Assembly (NCBI RefSeq): GCF_000412335.2
Contig: NZ_KE161030.1
Span: 721,647-785,646 of the forward strand
Length of the DNA: 64,000 nucleotides
Direction of reading: 5' to 3'
DNA from: Cedecea davisae DSM 4568
Lineage (GTDB): Bacteria > Pseudomonadota > Gammaproteobacteria > Enterobacterales > Enterobacteriaceae
Shown here: positions 43,797 to 53,657 of the stretch, piece after piece
Layout: each line of letters starts with the position of its first letter
How positions within the stretch are numbered: the first letter of the stretch is position 1
Translations under genes and position numbers: made by a program
The notes under the pieces: model-generated
What the model saw: only the letters and a program-made list of their open reading frames with translations
What the model was told of the DNA's origin: nothing
Database searches by the model: none

Positions 43797-45332
43797 ATGA
43801 GACTCAACAACCCTGTTACGCAGCAGGAGCATCTTCTCAGGGAAGGAGAGGCTTTGATGTCGACGACCGATATTCACAGCCATATTACTTATGCCAATTC
43901 CGCATTTATTAAGGCCTGCGGATTTGGCGAACAGCAGTTAATCGGCGAAGCGCACAATATTATTCGCCACCCGGACATGCCGCCGGAAGCCTTTGGAGAT
44001 ATGTGGGCTACGCTCCAGCAGGGAGACAGCTGGACGGGAATGGTAAAAAATCGCCGTCATAATGGTGACCATTACTGGGTTCGCGCCAACGTGACCCCGG
44101 TTTACCACGACGATAAACTCACCGGCTATATTTCGGTTCGCACGGTGCCTGGCCGGGAAGAGGTGGAAGCCAGCGAAGCGCTTTATCGGGCGGTAAGGGA
44201 AAAACGCGCCGGGCACCTGCGGTTTTACAAAGGGCTGGTCCTCCGTCGCGGCTGGAAGAGCGTGCTGTCGCTGTTTCAGCATCTTTCTCTGTCTAAAAGA
44301 GTTGGTGGGGCGCTGGTGCTGGCGGGGCTGCTTGCCGCTGCGATGCCGCTGATGCATTTGAGTCATGTTGCGCAGGCGCTGTTGGCTGCGGTTTTGTTTG
44401 CCGCATTGGCCGCCTTTTTACAGCAGCAGGTCATCAGGCCGGTAAAAACTATCGTCCGGCAGATGCAGAAGGTGGTTTCGGGGCAAAAAACCGGGCTTAT
44501 CCAGTTCAACCGGGTGGATGAGATAGGCCTGATGATGCGCCTGGTGAATCAGTCGGGGCTGAACCTGCGTTCGCTGGTCGATGATGTTGGCGCTCAGGTC
44601 GGCGGCATCGGGGAGATAAGCCAGAATCTGGCAACCAGCAGCCGGGCGATGAGCGAGCGAACCGACGAAACCTATGCCCATCTCCAGCAAACGGCGGCGG
44701 CCATCGAAGAAATCTCCGGCGCGGTGGAACAAACGGCGGACTCGGCGGCGCAAACGTCGCAGATGGCTGACCAGGCCAGCAAGAGCGCGCTGGAGGGCGA
44801 GCAGATGATGAAGCACACGCTGACGATGATGGAGTCGATGGCCGAGGCCAGCGAGCATATTGTCGAGATAATCAGCGTTATCGACAGAATCGCCTTTCAA
44901 ACCAATATTCTGGCGCTTAACGCGGCGGTAGAGGCGGCGCGGGCGGGCGTATCCGGGCGCGGTTTTGCGGTGGTTGCCGCCGAAGTGCGCAACCTGGCGC
45001 AGCATTCAGCCTCTGCGGCAAAAGAGATCAAAACGCTTATCGACCGCAACGCTATTAGCGTCAGTTCAGGCGTGGGCGTGGTGAAAAATGCCGAAAGGCA
45101 CATCAGCGAGATGGCGGAAGAAATCGTCCGAATGGCGGGCCTGATAAGGGAAATCGGCGACGCAACCCGGGAGCAAACCAGCGCGCTCGGGCTGATTAAT
45201 CGCTCGGTGGAACGCATCAGCACCATGACCCAGAACAATGCTGACATGGTGGTTCAGGCGGGGGCGGTGGTGGAAAATCTTAACCAACGCACTCGGCGTT
45301 TAACCAGTGCTATCAACGTTTACGGTAGTTAA
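43797..45332 (+). CDS. Aer-like energy taxis receptor
   Basis: A 511-residue receptor with the Aer layout (E. coli Aer is 506). The N-terminal PAS domain has [14 protein letters not shown] sequence, [16 protein letters not shown] and [14 protein letters not shown], where Aer binds FAD. An F1 linker, a hairpin membrane anchor (about residues 168-210), a HAMP-like segment ([12 protein letters not shown]) and a chemoreceptor signalling domain with the tip [28 protein letters not shown] (in pieces) follow. It has no periplasmic domain. It probably senses redox state or oxygen. ATG 43797 was chosen because the upstream 38 codons lack Aer similarity. It lacks the pentapeptide NWETF at the C-terminus. 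No flagellar genes are in the window. Confidence 0.9.
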   Translation: MRLNNPVTQQEHLLREGEALMSTTDIHSHITYANSAFIKACGFGEQQLIGEAHNIIRHPDMPPEAFGDMWATLQQGDSWTGMVKNRRHNGDHYWVRANVTPVYHDDKLTGYISVRTVPGREEVEASEALYRAVREKRAGHLRFYKGLVLRRGWKSVLSLFQHLSLSKRVGGALVLAGLLAAAMPLMHLSHVAQALLAAVLFAALAAFLQQQVIRPVKTIVRQMQKVVSGQKTGLIQFNRVDEIGLMMRLVNQSGLNLRSLVDDVGAQVGGIGEISQNLATSSRAMSERTDETYAHLQQTAAAIEEISGAVEQTADSAAQTSQMADQASKSALEGEQMMKHTLTMMESMAEASEHIVEIISVIDRIAFQTNILALNAAVEAARAGVSGRGFAVVAAEVRNLAQHSASAAKEIKTLIDRNAISVSSGVGVVKNAERHISEMAEEIVRMAGLIREIGDATREQTSALGLINRSVERISTMTQNNADMVVQAGAVVENLNQRTRRLTSAINVYGS

Positions 45333-45435
45333 TCCTGCTATGCCGGGCCTCACAGGTGGTGATGTCCGGCATCCAATCCTTTGCCATTTACGCTATCATG
45401 CTGCCCTGAAATGAAGCGGGCAAAAGGGCAGGGTA

Positions 45436-46338
45436 ATGAGCGTTAGTCGGAAAGGGATGCTGTTTGTATTGTTTGCGGCGGTGCTATGGGGCAGTTCTGG
45501 CGTGTGCGCCCAGTACATTATGGAACAGAGCCATATCTCCTCTGAGTCGCTGACCATGCTGCGGCTGCTGTTTTCCGGGCTGATCCTGCTAATGCTGTCG
45601 TTTATGCACGGCGACAAAATTTTTGCGGTATTTAAGCAGCGCGAAGACTTCATCTCCCTGCTTATCTTCACCCTTTGCGGTGCGCTGACTGTGCAGTTGA
45701 CCTTCCTGCTGACCATCGAGCAGTCCAACGCTGCGACCGCAACGGTGCTGCAATTCCTTTCGCCGACGATTATCGTGGCCTGGTTTGCGCTGGTGCGTAA
45801 AAAACGTTCCGGGAAGCTGGTGTTTGCCGCTATCGGCACCTCGCTGCTCGGCACTTTTATGCTGGTAACGCACGGTAACCCGGCGTCGTTGACCATTTCC
45901 GGCAGCGCTTTGTTCTGGGGCATTGCCTCGGCATTTGCCGCCGCGTTTTATACTACTTATCCCTCGAAGCTCATCGCACGTTACGGCACGTTGCCCGTTG
46001 TGGGCTGGAGCATGCTGCTCGGCGGCGCGATGCTGCTGCCGTTTTATGCCAGCCAGATTGGCAGCTTTACCGCTACCGGCGGCACGCTGCTGGCCTTCTT
46101 CTACCTGGTGGTGGTCGGTACGGCGATAACCTTCAGCCTTTATCTTACCGGGGCGCAAATGATCGGCGGGCCAAAGGCCAGCATTCTTAGCTGCGCCGAG
46201 CCTCTGAGCAGCGCGCTGCTGTCTGTACTGCTGCTCGGCATCAGCTTTACCCTGCCGGACTGGATGGGATCGTTGCTGATTATTTCTTCGGTAATTCTTA
46301 TCTCGTTGGATTCACGCGGAAAGCTGCATTCCAGCTAA
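45436..46338 (+). CDS. DMT-superfamily (EamA) transporter
   Basis: A 300-residue inner-membrane protein with ten hydrophobic segments and two EamA repeats ([17 protein letters not shown] at the start of the first, [19 protein letters not shown] at the second). The segment near the end, [19 protein letters not shown], is the conserved E-P motif of the family. Members export metabolites or drugs; the substrate cannot be predicted. It lies alone between the Aer-like receptor and the GGDEF gene. Confidence 0.88.
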   Translation: MSVSRKGMLFVLFAAVLWGSSGVCAQYIMEQSHISSESLTMLRLLFSGLILLMLSFMHGDKIFAVFKQREDFISLLIFTLCGALTVQLTFLLTIEQSNAATATVLQFLSPTIIVAWFALVRKKRSGKLVFAAIGTSLLGTFMLVTHGNPASLTISGSALFWGIASAFAAAFYTTYPSKLIARYGTLPVVGWSMLLGGAMLLPFYASQIGSFTATGGTLLAFFYLVVVGTAITFSLYLTGAQMIGGPKASILSCAEPLSSALLSVLLLGISFTLPDWMGSLLIISSVILISLDSRGKLHSS

Positions 46339-46466
46339 TTGTTCACCTTTTGCAAGGTTTAATTCTGTCCAGAAATATCATATTTTGGGGGGCAGAAGTT
46401 GCCGTCCTGGTATGGTAAAAAGTGCGCTTCCTGCGCAAAGCACCCCCCGATATAAGGTATTTCAGT

Positions 46467-47492
46467 GTGATGATTGATAATCTAATTGAGCGTATTTCAA
46501 CCGCTTTAGAAGCCGACTACACACTGGAAGGCCTGGTCAGACAGCTGCTGGAAATGCTCGAGCTGGTGACCAATATGGAGTCCACCTATCTCACCCGCAT
46601 CGACCCCGAAGGCAGCCAGCAGCACATCGTCTTTTCCCGCAATACTAAAACGATGAACATCCCTGAAGGGCTGGCCGTGCCGTGGGAAGACACGCTTTGC
46701 AAACGCGCGCTGGATGAAGGGCGGCGCTATACCTGCGACGTAGCCAGCGTCTGGGGGGATTCCGAGGCGGCGAAAGCGTTAGGCATCGTGACTTATGTCA
46801 GCACGCCGGTGACCCTGGCCGATGGCTCTCTCTATGGGACGCTGTGTGCGGCAAGTTCCGAAAAGCGCATTCTTACCGATCACAGCGAGCAGGTATTGCA
46901 GCTGTTTTCCCAGCTTATTGCTCAGCAGATCCAGAATGAGCAACTGATGAAAAAACTTCAGTTAGCCAATGCCGCCCTGACCACCGCCAGCTATACCGAC
47001 GAGCTTACCGGGTTGCCTAACCGCCGCGCGGTTTTTGACCAACTTCCCCGCCTGTTCTCCCGCGCTAAAGATGATTCTTGTTACGTGCTGGTGGCTTTTG
47101 CCGACCTCGACGGCTTCAAGCAGATCAACGATATGCACGGCCATGAAACCGGGGATGATTTTCTCCGCGCCATCGGCAACCGGCTGAAAGAGGGCGTGCG
47201 CGCTGATGAAGTGCTGGGGCGCGTTGGTGGCGATGAGTTTATCGTGGCGGGAGCGGGGCCTGCGGAATACGCTGAAGCCCAGCGTGCTGCTGCTGCTTTC
47301 CGCCTGAGGCTGGCCGAATTGCTTAGCGGGGAATACCAGCTTAAATCTTGCGTTATCGACTACGCGGGGCCGAGTATTGGCGCTATCGCCATTAACCCGG
47401 CGATAATCACGCCGGACGGCGCATTGCGTGAAGCGGATACTCTGATGTATATCGACAAGAAGCGCCGTAAAAACGGCGCGGCGGTGAGCTAA
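46467..47492 (+). CDS. dgcP: GAF-GGDEF diguanylate cyclase, DgcP (YeaP)-like
   Basis: A 341-residue cytoplasmic protein, the same length as E. coli DgcP. A GAF domain (about residues 5-155, with LVRQLLEMLELVT and STPVTLADGSLYGTLCAASSEKR in two parts) precedes the GGDEF domain, which has DELTGLPNRRA, FADLDGFKQIND and an intact GGDEF (254-258) for synthesis of cyclic di-GMP. At the inhibitory site the expected RxxD reads RADE, so feedback control may be weak. The start is GTG 46467 or ATG 46470; AAGG at 46454 favours GTG. It lies beside ampH, not at its E. coli position. Confidence 0.85.
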   Translation: MMIDNLIERISTALEADYTLEGLVRQLLEMLELVTNMESTYLTRIDPEGSQQHIVFSRNTKTMNIPEGLAVPWEDTLCKRALDEGRRYTCDVASVWGDSEAAKALGIVTYVSTPVTLADGSLYGTLCAASSEKRILTDHSEQVLQLFSQLIAQQIQNEQLMKKLQLANAALTTASYTDELTGLPNRRAVFDQLPRLFSRAKDDSCYVLVAFADLDGFKQINDMHGHETGDDFLRAIGNRLKEGVRADEVLGRVGGDEFIVAGAGPAEYAEAQRAAAAFRLRLAELLSGEYQLKSCVIDYAGPSIGAIAINPAIITPDGALREADTLMYIDKKRRKNGAAVS

Positions 47493-47515
47493 ACCTCAAC
47501 GCCGCGCGTGGGTGT

Positions 47516-48691
47516 TTACGAGGCGGGAGTAACCTGAGGCGTATTGCCGCTCAGCTCGGTCACTAAATCATTCACGCCGTCGCTCATATTGACAAAACGG
47601 GTCAGCGGCGAGCGCGTAACCACCACAAAGACGCCAACGTTGTTTTGCGGCACCATCGCCATATAGGTAATGAATCCGCCGCCGCCGCCGGTTTTCTGAA
47701 TAATGCCCGGCCTGCCGTCTTTAGGCGACATCCACACCCAGCCCATGCCCAGCGCGTCGGCTTTGCCCGGCACGTCCATACCAATCACTTTATGCAGCTG
47801 GCTGCGCTGATAAATCAGGGTCTGCATTCTGTCCGCCTGATTATTGCGGCGATGGAAGTCGGAAGAGAGAAACTGCTGCATCCAGCGCATCATGTCGCCC
47901 GGCGTAGAGTAAACGCCGCCGCTGCCGACTGCCGCCAGCGTATTATCGCAAGGGCTGGCGCCCTTTTCGGCGATCATCAGGCGCTTGCACTGATCGGGTG
48001 AGGGGGTAAAGGTGGTGTCTTTCATGCCCAGCGGGCGGGCGATTTGCTCGTCAAACAGGTCTGCGTAAGGTTTGCCCGTGGCTCGCGAAAGCGCATCCGC
48101 CAACAGGTCGAACGCCAGGTTTGAGTAAGCGGCAACCGTGCCGGGCGCGGCTTTAAGCGTGGTCTGGGACAGCCAGTTCCAGCGCTGATCGCGGGTAGGC
48201 CAGGTAAACACGGTGCGGTGTGCGGCACCGCCGGGCTGTTCGCGCGGCAGCGAGCTGGTATGGGTTGCCAGGTTGACGAGCGTAATAGGCTGGCCGTTAA
48301 ACGTTGGTACGCGTGCTCCCGGCGGGGCATATTTGCTTAGCGGATCGTTTAGCTGCACTTTGCCCTGGTCGAGCATTTTCACCAGCATTTCGCTGGTCAT
48401 CAGTTTGGTCAGCGAGGCGATGCGGATAACCGAATCAAGCTGCGGGCGCACGTTGTTGCCGGGGCGTGTGTCGCCGAAGCTGCGGAAGACGCGCTGGTTG
48501 CCGTCAATCACCACGATTGCCATGCCGGTGGCGCCGCTGCCGTAATAGATATGATTGGCATAGCGATCGACAACATCGGCGGCAAATTCCGGAGCAGGCG
48601 AAGGCTGCGCAAAACTAAGCGTTGGCAGCAGAGCGGCAGCCAGCATAAGAAGACGAGGGAGACGAGTTTTCAACGCAGAAATCCAGTTCAA
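47516..48691 (-). CDS. ampH: Penicillin-binding protein AmpH
   Basis: A 391-residue low-molecular-mass penicillin-binding protein (E. coli AmpH is 385) with DD-carboxypeptidase/endopeptidase activity in the periplasm. Catalytic motifs: SLTK (Ser93 to Lys96), YSN (189-191) and the KTGGGGGF region near the C-terminus. A signal peptide ends near LSFA. It marks the start of the ampH-psiF block. In E. coli ampH is divergent from sbmA; here two genes are inserted between them. Confidence 0.96.
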   Translation of the reverse strand: MNWISALKTRLPRLLMLAAALLPTLSFAQPSPAPEFAADVVDRYANHIYYGSGATGMAIVVIDGNQRVFRSFGDTRPGNNVRPQLDSVIRIASLTKLMTSEMLVKMLDQGKVQLNDPLSKYAPPGARVPTFNGQPITLVNLATHTSSLPREQPGGAAHRTVFTWPTRDQRWNWLSQTTLKAAPGTVAAYSNLAFDLLADALSRATGKPYADLFDEQIARPLGMKDTTFTPSPDQCKRLMIAEKGASPCDNTLAAVGSGGVYSTPGDMMRWMQQFLSSDFHRRNNQADRMQTLIYQRSQLHKVIGMDVPGKADALGMGWVWMSPKDGRPGIIQKTGGGGGFITYMAMVPQNNVGVFVVVTRSPLTRFVNMSDGVNDLVTELSGNTPQVTPAS

Positions 48692-49073
48692 AAAATAAAG
48701 CGGTATAGCAGGTATTTATACTAGTCTGCGCGCTTATGCAAAGCGTCAATTAGGGGATTCGCTAATGAAAAGCGTAACCGTGCGTTACATCACCAGCAGG
48801 CTGCACAAAAGTTTATCAGGTGACGCTTAATGACACACTTTTTGTATTTTTATTAACCAGTCAAGGGCGTATAACTCATCAGGGGTAACGAATGCTCTGA
48901 AAATGACAATTTTGCTACGCTGTCGTGGCAAAAAGTGCGTATTATCCGCCGAGTTATTTGCTGCTGCGCTGCAACTATTTTCCGTCCGCAGCATCTTAGT
49001 TATGGCCTCAGGCGTACCGCTACTGATTGAGTTCTTTATGCGATACACGATCCCTCCGCATAAAGAAGTAAAT
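48692..49073. other. Intergenic region between ampH and lpxP
   Basis: 382 bases holding the divergent promoters of ampH and lpxP. The lpxP frame is open upstream to 48903, but that part has no similarity to LpxP. No conserved gene or clear regulatory site is seen. Confidence 0.5.
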
Positions 49074-50000
49074 ATGAAAAACAAACCTTTATTTTACAAG
49101 TGCTTACTGCACCCTCGCTACTGGCTGACCTGGTTTGGTCTTGGCATTCTGTGGCTGTGGGTTCAGCTTCCCTATCCGCTACTGATGAAGATGGGCGATT
49201 TAATCGGCCGTTTCTCTATGCGTTTCCTCAAGCGCCGCGTCACCATCGCGCGCCAGAATCTTAAGCTCTGTTTCCCGCATTACAGCGAAGCGCAGGTCGA
49301 AATTATCGTGCGCAAAAACTTCGGCTCTCTGGGGATGGGGCTGATTGAAACCGGCATGGCCTGGTTCTGGTCAGACGCCAGAGTGCGTAAATGGTTTGAA
49401 GTGCGCGGTCTCGAACATATCACCGCCGCCTGCGAAAAAGGCAAAGGCGTGATGGTTATCGGCGTGCATTTTATGTCGCTGGAGCTGGGAGGGCGCGTGA
49501 TGGGGCTTTGCCGCCCGATGATGGCGATGTACCGCCCGCACAATAATAAAGCGATGGAGTACGTGCAGACCCGCGGGCGCTCACGCTCGAATAAAGCCAT
49601 GCTGGATCGCCGCAATCTCAAAGGCATGGTGAAAGCGCTCAAGTCCGGCGAAGCGGTGTGGTTTGCTCCAGACCAGGATTACGGCCCGAAAGGCAGCTCT
49701 TTTGCGCCATTCTTTGCCGTTCAGCAGGCCGCCACCACCAACGGGACTTTCACCATTGCCCGCCTGGCGAAACCGGCTATTTTGACCACGGTGCTGATTC
49801 GTAAAGCCAGCGGGACCGGCTACCAGCTGGTGATTGAGCCTGAGTTTTGTGACTACCCGGCGGAAGATGAGCAGGCGGCGGCTGCTTATATGAACCGCAA
49901 AATTGAGCACGAAATTATGCGCGCCCCGGAGCAGTATCTGTGGCTGCATCGCCGCTTTAAGACCCGTCCTTTCGGCCACGCCGGTCTCTACACGATTTAA
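49074..50000 (+). CDS. lpxP: Lipid A acyltransferase LpxP-like
   Basis: A 308-residue inner-membrane enzyme (LpxP and LpxL are 306). After one TM anchor (WLTWFGLGILWLWVQLP) comes the catalytic HX4E motif, His132 and Glu137 in GVHFMSLELGG. Segments such as FGLGILWLWVQ, RPHNNKAMEYVQTRGR and APDQDYGPKGSSFAPFFAV match LpxP better than LpxL. It adds a secondary acyl chain (palmitoleate in cold-grown E. coli) to Kdo2-lipid IVA. The start follows AAAGAAG. In E. coli lpxP lies elsewhere. If the Dlt-like operon modifies lipopolysaccharide, both systems would act on the same envelope layer. Confidence 0.88.
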   Translation: MKNKPLFYKCLLHPRYWLTWFGLGILWLWVQLPYPLLMKMGDLIGRFSMRFLKRRVTIARQNLKLCFPHYSEAQVEIIVRKNFGSLGMGLIETGMAWFWSDARVRKWFEVRGLEHITAACEKGKGVMVIGVHFMSLELGGRVMGLCRPMMAMYRPHNNKAMEYVQTRGRSRSNKAMLDRRNLKGMVKALKSGEAVWFAPDQDYGPKGSSFAPFFAVQQAATTNGTFTIARLAKPAILTTVLIRKASGTGYQLVIEPEFCDYPAEDEQAAAAYMNRKIEHEIMRAPEQYLWLHRRFKTRPFGHAGLYTI

Positions 50001-50052
50001 TCTTCTGGCAGGTGTGCTACGCTTTTTTCTTCTTATCTGAAGGAGAGTTAGC

Positions 50053-50577
50053 ATGCCTGCATCACGTGTTGTCATGGTTATTGATATGCAAAACGGCGTA
50101 TTTGAATTCCCGCGCCGCGAGCGTGAGCGTACCGTTGCCAAAATTAACCAACTTATCGACGCCGCAGAGCAGGTCATTTTTATCCAGCATACCGAGGCCG
50201 GGCTCGAGGTGGGCAGCGAAGCTTACGACATCCTTCCTGAATTACATCGTCCCGCAGGGGCGCATTACGTGACCAAAACCGCCTGCGATGCCTTCTACCG
50301 CACCGGGCTTGCCGGGCTTTTAGAGCAACAGGATATTAATGAGCTGGTGGTCTGCGGCTGCGCGACGGATTACTGCGTGGATACCACGATTAAAAACGGC
50401 GTCAGCCGGGGCTATGCAATTACGGTAGCCGGAGATGCACACACCACGGCAGACCGCGCCTCCGTTAGCGCTGAGACGCTGATTCGCCACCACAATGAAG
50501 TGTGGGCCAACCTTTCGATTCCGGGAAATACTCTGCTGGTGAAAGAAACGGCGGAGATAATCGACGGCTGGCGATAA
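50053..50577 (+). CDS. Isochorismatase-like cysteine hydrolase
   Basis: A 174-residue cytoplasmic enzyme of the isochorismatase/nicotinamidase superfamily. The triad is complete: Asp11 in VVMVIDMQNG, Lys75 in YVTKTACDAF and Cys108 in GCATDYCVDTT, preceded by the cis-peptide region VVCGCAT. Such single-domain members hydrolyse amides or related bonds; the substrate is not predictable. ATG 50053 follows GAAGGAGAG. It lies between lpxP and sbmA and could be co-transcribed with lpxP (52-base gap). Confidence 0.9.
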   Translation: MPASRVVMVIDMQNGVFEFPRRERERTVAKINQLIDAAEQVIFIQHTEAGLEVGSEAYDILPELHRPAGAHYVTKTACDAFYRTGLAGLLEQQDINELVVCGCATDYCVDTTIKNGVSRGYAITVAGDAHTTADRASVSAETLIRHHNEVWANLSIPGNTLLVKETAEIIDGWR

Positions 50578-50687
50578 ATTCTGTAAGCCGCTCTCACTCC
50601 TTGATACAACATTCTGCAAGCTTTATCGTAGCGCGTTAGCTATAACCAGCAGATATAACAACAAAAAGCCGTATCAGGAGCGTTGTC

Positions 50688-51905
50688 ATGTTTAAATCTT
50701 TCTTCCCGTCGCCGAAGCTGTTTTTCCTTTCGGCGGCAATATGGGGACTACTCGCAGTTATTTTCTGGCAGTTCGGCGGCGGGCTGTGGCTGGAAAATCT
50801 GGTCGGTGCCAGCCAGCAGACACCCATCAGCGCAGCCCGTTTCTGGACGCTAAAAGCATTTGTTTTTTATGCTTTTTATGCCGTCTGTGTGGGAGCTTTT
50901 GCCGGCGTCTGGGCGCTGATAAGCCCGCATCCGTGGCAGCGCTGGTCTATTCTCGGCTCCGCGCTAATCGTCTTCGTGACCTGGTTTATGGTTGAGCTGG
51001 GAGTGGCAATTAACGCCTGGTACGCGCCGTTCTTTGACCTTATCCAGACCGCGCTGGCCTCGCCGAATAAAGTTCCGCTGCAAAAATTCTACAGTGAGAC
51101 GGGCGTGTTTCTGGGTATCGCGCTTATCTATGTCACGGTCGGCGTGCTGAACAGCTTCTTTATCAGCCACTATGTGTTCCGCTGGCGTACCGCGATGAAC
51201 GACTACTACATGGAAAACTGGCAGAAGCTGCGCCACATTGAAGGGGCGGCCCAGCGTGTTCAGGAAGATACCATGCGCTTTGCTTCCACCCTTGAGGATA
51301 TGGGCGTGAGCCTGCTGCAATCGGTGATGACCCTGATAGCCTTTCTGCCGATTCTGGTGGCGCTTTCCCCGCATGTTAAAGAGCTGCCGGTTATCGGTGC
51401 CGTGCCTTATGGCCTGGTAATTGCGGCTATTGTCTGGTCGCTGATGGGGACCGGTCTGCTGGCGGCGGTTGGGATAAAGCTGCCGGGATTACAGTTCAAT
51501 AATCAGAAGGTGGAAGCGGCCTACCGTAAAGAGCTGGTCTATGGCGAAGATGATGCGTCCCGCGCTACGCCGCCAACGGTCGCGGCGCTGTTTGGCGATG
51601 TGCGCCATAACTATTTCCGACTCTATTTCCACTACACCTACTTTAACATCGTGCGCATTCTCTACCTGCAGGTGGATAACGTGTTTGGCCTGTTTTTGCT
51701 GTTCCCGTCGATTGCAGCAGGGGCCATTACGCTTGGCCTGATGCAGCAGATAACCAACGCCTTTGGTCAGGTACGAGGCTCGTTCCAGTATCTGATAAGC
51801 TCCTGGACCACGCTGGTTGAGCTGATGTCTATCTACAAACGTCTGCGCAGCTTTGAGCGCACATTGCAGGATGTGCCGGTGCCCGGCACCGAAGAAGCCG
51901 TCTAG
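50688..51905 (+). CDS. sbmA: Peptide uptake protein SbmA
   Basis: A 405-residue inner-membrane protein (E. coli SbmA is 406) of the SLiPT family: an ABC-exporter-like membrane fold without an ATPase domain, driven by protons. Conserved parts are [44 protein letters not shown] (in pieces) and the C-terminal [20 protein letters not shown]. It imports proline-rich antimicrobial peptides, microcins B17 and J25, and bleomycin. It precedes yaiW in E. coli; here an efflux system and a regulator pair separate them. Two hairpins follow the stop. Confidence 0.96.
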   Translation: MFKSFFPSPKLFFLSAAIWGLLAVIFWQFGGGLWLENLVGASQQTPISAARFWTLKAFVFYAFYAVCVGAFAGVWALISPHPWQRWSILGSALIVFVTWFMVELGVAINAWYAPFFDLIQTALASPNKVPLQKFYSETGVFLGIALIYVTVGVLNSFFISHYVFRWRTAMNDYYMENWQKLRHIEGAAQRVQEDTMRFASTLEDMGVSLLQSVMTLIAFLPILVALSPHVKELPVIGAVPYGLVIAAIVWSLMGTGLLAAVGIKLPGLQFNNQKVEAAYRKELVYGEDDASRATPPTVAALFGDVRHNYFRLYFHYTYFNIVRILYLQVDNVFGLFLLFPSIAAGAITLGLMQQITNAFGQVRGSFQYLISSWTTLVELMSIYKRLRSFERTLQDVPVPGTEEAV

Positions 51906-51913
51906 CTAATAGA

Positions 51914-51940
51914 AAAGGGATGGCGTGATGCCATCCCTTT
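51914..51940. terminator. Palindromic terminator hairpin after sbmA, copy 1
   Basis: AAAGGGATGGC-GTGAT-GCCATCCCTTT, an 11-bp perfect stem starting nine bases after the sbmA stop. The same 23-base core recurs at 52081. Confidence 0.75.
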
Positions 51941-52000
51941 CAGGCGGGTGACAAACTCTGGGGATAGAAGAAATACCAGACAGCTTGTTAAAAAATTAGG

Positions 52001-52020
52001 AAAATCAATTCATTGATTTT
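52001..52020. repeat. AT-rich perfect hairpin
   Basis: AAAATCAAT-TC-ATTGATTTT, a 9-bp perfect inverted repeat between the two copies of the sbmA/emrB hairpin. Function unknown. Confidence 0.6.
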
Positions 52021-52033
52021 CGGCTGATAACCA

Positions 52034-52067
52034 CGAAGAGGGAAAAACCACGCTTTTTCCCTCTTCG
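52034..52067. terminator. 14-bp perfect hairpin between sbmA and the efflux operon
   Basis: CGAAGAGGGAAAAA and TTTTTCCCTCTTCG with a 6-base loop. A-run and T-run form the stem tip on each side, so a U-rich tract lies inside the stem. Could end transcription from either side. Confidence 0.65.
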
Positions 52068-52080
52068 TCAGCAACCGCAT

Positions 52081-52107
52081 AGGGATGGCGTGATGCCATC
52101 CCTTTTT
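52081..52107 (+). terminator. Palindromic terminator hairpin, copy 2
   Basis: AGGGATGGC-GTGAT-GCCATCCCT followed by four T's, identical in its 23-base core to the copy at 51916-51938. It lies two bases past the stop of the convergent MFS pump gene; the U-run is on the + strand, serving sbmA read-through. Confidence 0.75.
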
Positions 52108-52108
52108 G

Positions 52109-53647
52109 CTAATGCCCGGCGGCGGGTGGAGCGCCCGGCGCACCCGCCCGAATAAACGGCGGACGGGCAAACCAAATCACCACAATCAGCGCCATAAACC
52201 CCCATCCCAACAGCCAGAAGTAGTCGATGGTCGACATCATATAGGCCTGCTGCTCAATAGTTTTATCCACCACGGCCAGGTGCTGCTGCGTTGCTCCGCC
52301 CATCTTATGCAGGTAATCCATTGCCGACGGATTATATGCCGACACGCTCTCAGTCAGGTTCGCGTGGTGATAAACCTCGCGGCGCGACCAGATCCACGTC
52401 GTCAGGGAGGAGGCAAAAGAGCCACCCAGCACGCGGAAGAAGGTTGCCAGGCCGGAGCCTTCCGCTACCTCAACGCCGTGCAGATTCGACAGCACGATAG
52501 TGGTTATCGGCATAAAGAAGAACGCCACGCCGATACCCATAAACAGCTGTATTTCGGCAATAGTTCGGAAGTCGACATTGGTATTAAACTGCGCGCGCAG
52601 CAGGCATGAAGCGCCCATCGTCAGGAACGACAGCGTAGCCAACATGCGCATATCAACCCGGTTGGCGTAACGCCCGACAATCGGCGTCAGCAACAGCGGC
52701 AGAACGCCCATCGGCGCGGCGGCAAGCCCGGCCCAGATTGCGGTATAGCCCATCTGGGTTTGCAGCCACTGCGGCAGAATAATATTAATGGCAAAGAATG
52801 CCGCGTAGCCGAGCGTCAGCGACAGGGTGCCAATCGCAAAGTTGCGGTCGGCAAAAAGCCGCAGGTTAACAATCGGATGGCGCTCGCCCAGCTCCCAAAT
52901 CACAAACGAGACCAGCGCAATCGCCGAAATCGCCGACATGATGATTATCTCCGGCGAGGAGAACCAGTCGAGATCGTTGCCCTTATCCAGCACCACCTGT
53001 AGCAGCCCCACGCCGAGCACCAGCAGGGCGATACCGATGTAATCTATCGGGGCGATAGTCGTGGTCTCTTCGCGTTCACGCAGCTGGCCCCAAACCACCA
53101 GTGCGGCAAAAATACCGATCGGCACGTTGATATAGAAAATCCACGGCCATGAGTAGTTATCGGTTATCCAGCCGCCGGTTATTGGCCCGACGATAGGCGC
53201 GACTACCGTCACCATCGACAGCAGCGCCAGCGCCATACTTCGCTTGCTCGACGGGAAGATAATCAGCAGCAGCGTCTGGCACATCGGGAACATTGGCCCG
53301 GCGAAAAAACCCTGTAACGCACGGAAGATAATCAGCTCGGTCATGCTGTGGGCAAAACCGCACAGGAACGAGGTAAGGGTAAACATCGCCACCGAGCCAA
53401 CAAACAGTTTGAGCTGCCCGAACCGGCGGGTAAACCAGCCGGTCAGCGGCAGGGCGATAGCGTTACACACCGCAAACGAGGTGATAACCCAGGTGCCCTG
53501 GTCGGCGCTGACGCCGAGGTTACCGGCAATCGTCGGCAGCGCCACGTTGGCAATCGTTGAGTCCAGCACCTGCATAAAGGTCGCCAGCGACAGCGCGATG
53601 GTGGCCAGCAGCAGGCTGGGGGGCGTAAACGCCGCCTTATCTTGCAT
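52109..53647 (-). CDS. EmrB-like DHA2-family multidrug transporter
   Basis: A 512-residue MFS protein with 14 predicted TM segments (E. coli EmrB is 512). It has the DHA2 motifs: LDSTIANVALPTIAGNLG at TM1, the loop motif GWFTRRFGQLKLF, motif C-like PIVGPITGGWITDNYSW in two parts. It should pump hydrophobic drugs or acids across the inner membrane and, with the HlyD-type partner encoded next to it, on to an outer-membrane channel such as TolC. It is the last gene of a marR-emrA-emrB-type operon, 10 bases after the adaptor gene. Confidence 0.92.
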   Translation of the reverse strand: MQDKAAFTPPSLLLATIALSLATFMQVLDSTIANVALPTIAGNLGVSADQGTWVITSFAVCNAIALPLTGWFTRRFGQLKLFVGSVAMFTLTSFLCGFAHSMTELIIFRALQGFFAGPMFPMCQTLLLIIFPSSKRSMALALLSMVTVVAPIVGPITGGWITDNYSWPWIFYINVPIGIFAALVVWGQLREREETTTIAPIDYIGIALLVLGVGLLQVVLDKGNDLDWFSSPEIIIMSAISAIALVSFVIWELGERHPIVNLRLFADRNFAIGTLSLTLGYAAFFAINIILPQWLQTQMGYTAIWAGLAAAPMGVLPLLLTPIVGRYANRVDMRMLATLSFLTMGASCLLRAQFNTNVDFRTIAEIQLFMGIGVAFFFMPITTIVLSNLHGVEVAEGSGLATFFRVLGGSFASSLTTWIWSRREVYHHANLTESVSAYNPSAMDYLHKMGGATQQHLAVVDKTIEQQAYMMSTIDYFWLLGWGFMALIVVIWFARPPFIRAGAPGAPPAAGH

Positions 53648-53657
53648 AACGTCTCTC

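Noticed and set aside
51914..52107. Repeated palindromes that might suggest a CRISPR array
   Set aside because: Only two copies of the repeat, about 140 bases apart, with no regular spacers and no cas genes.
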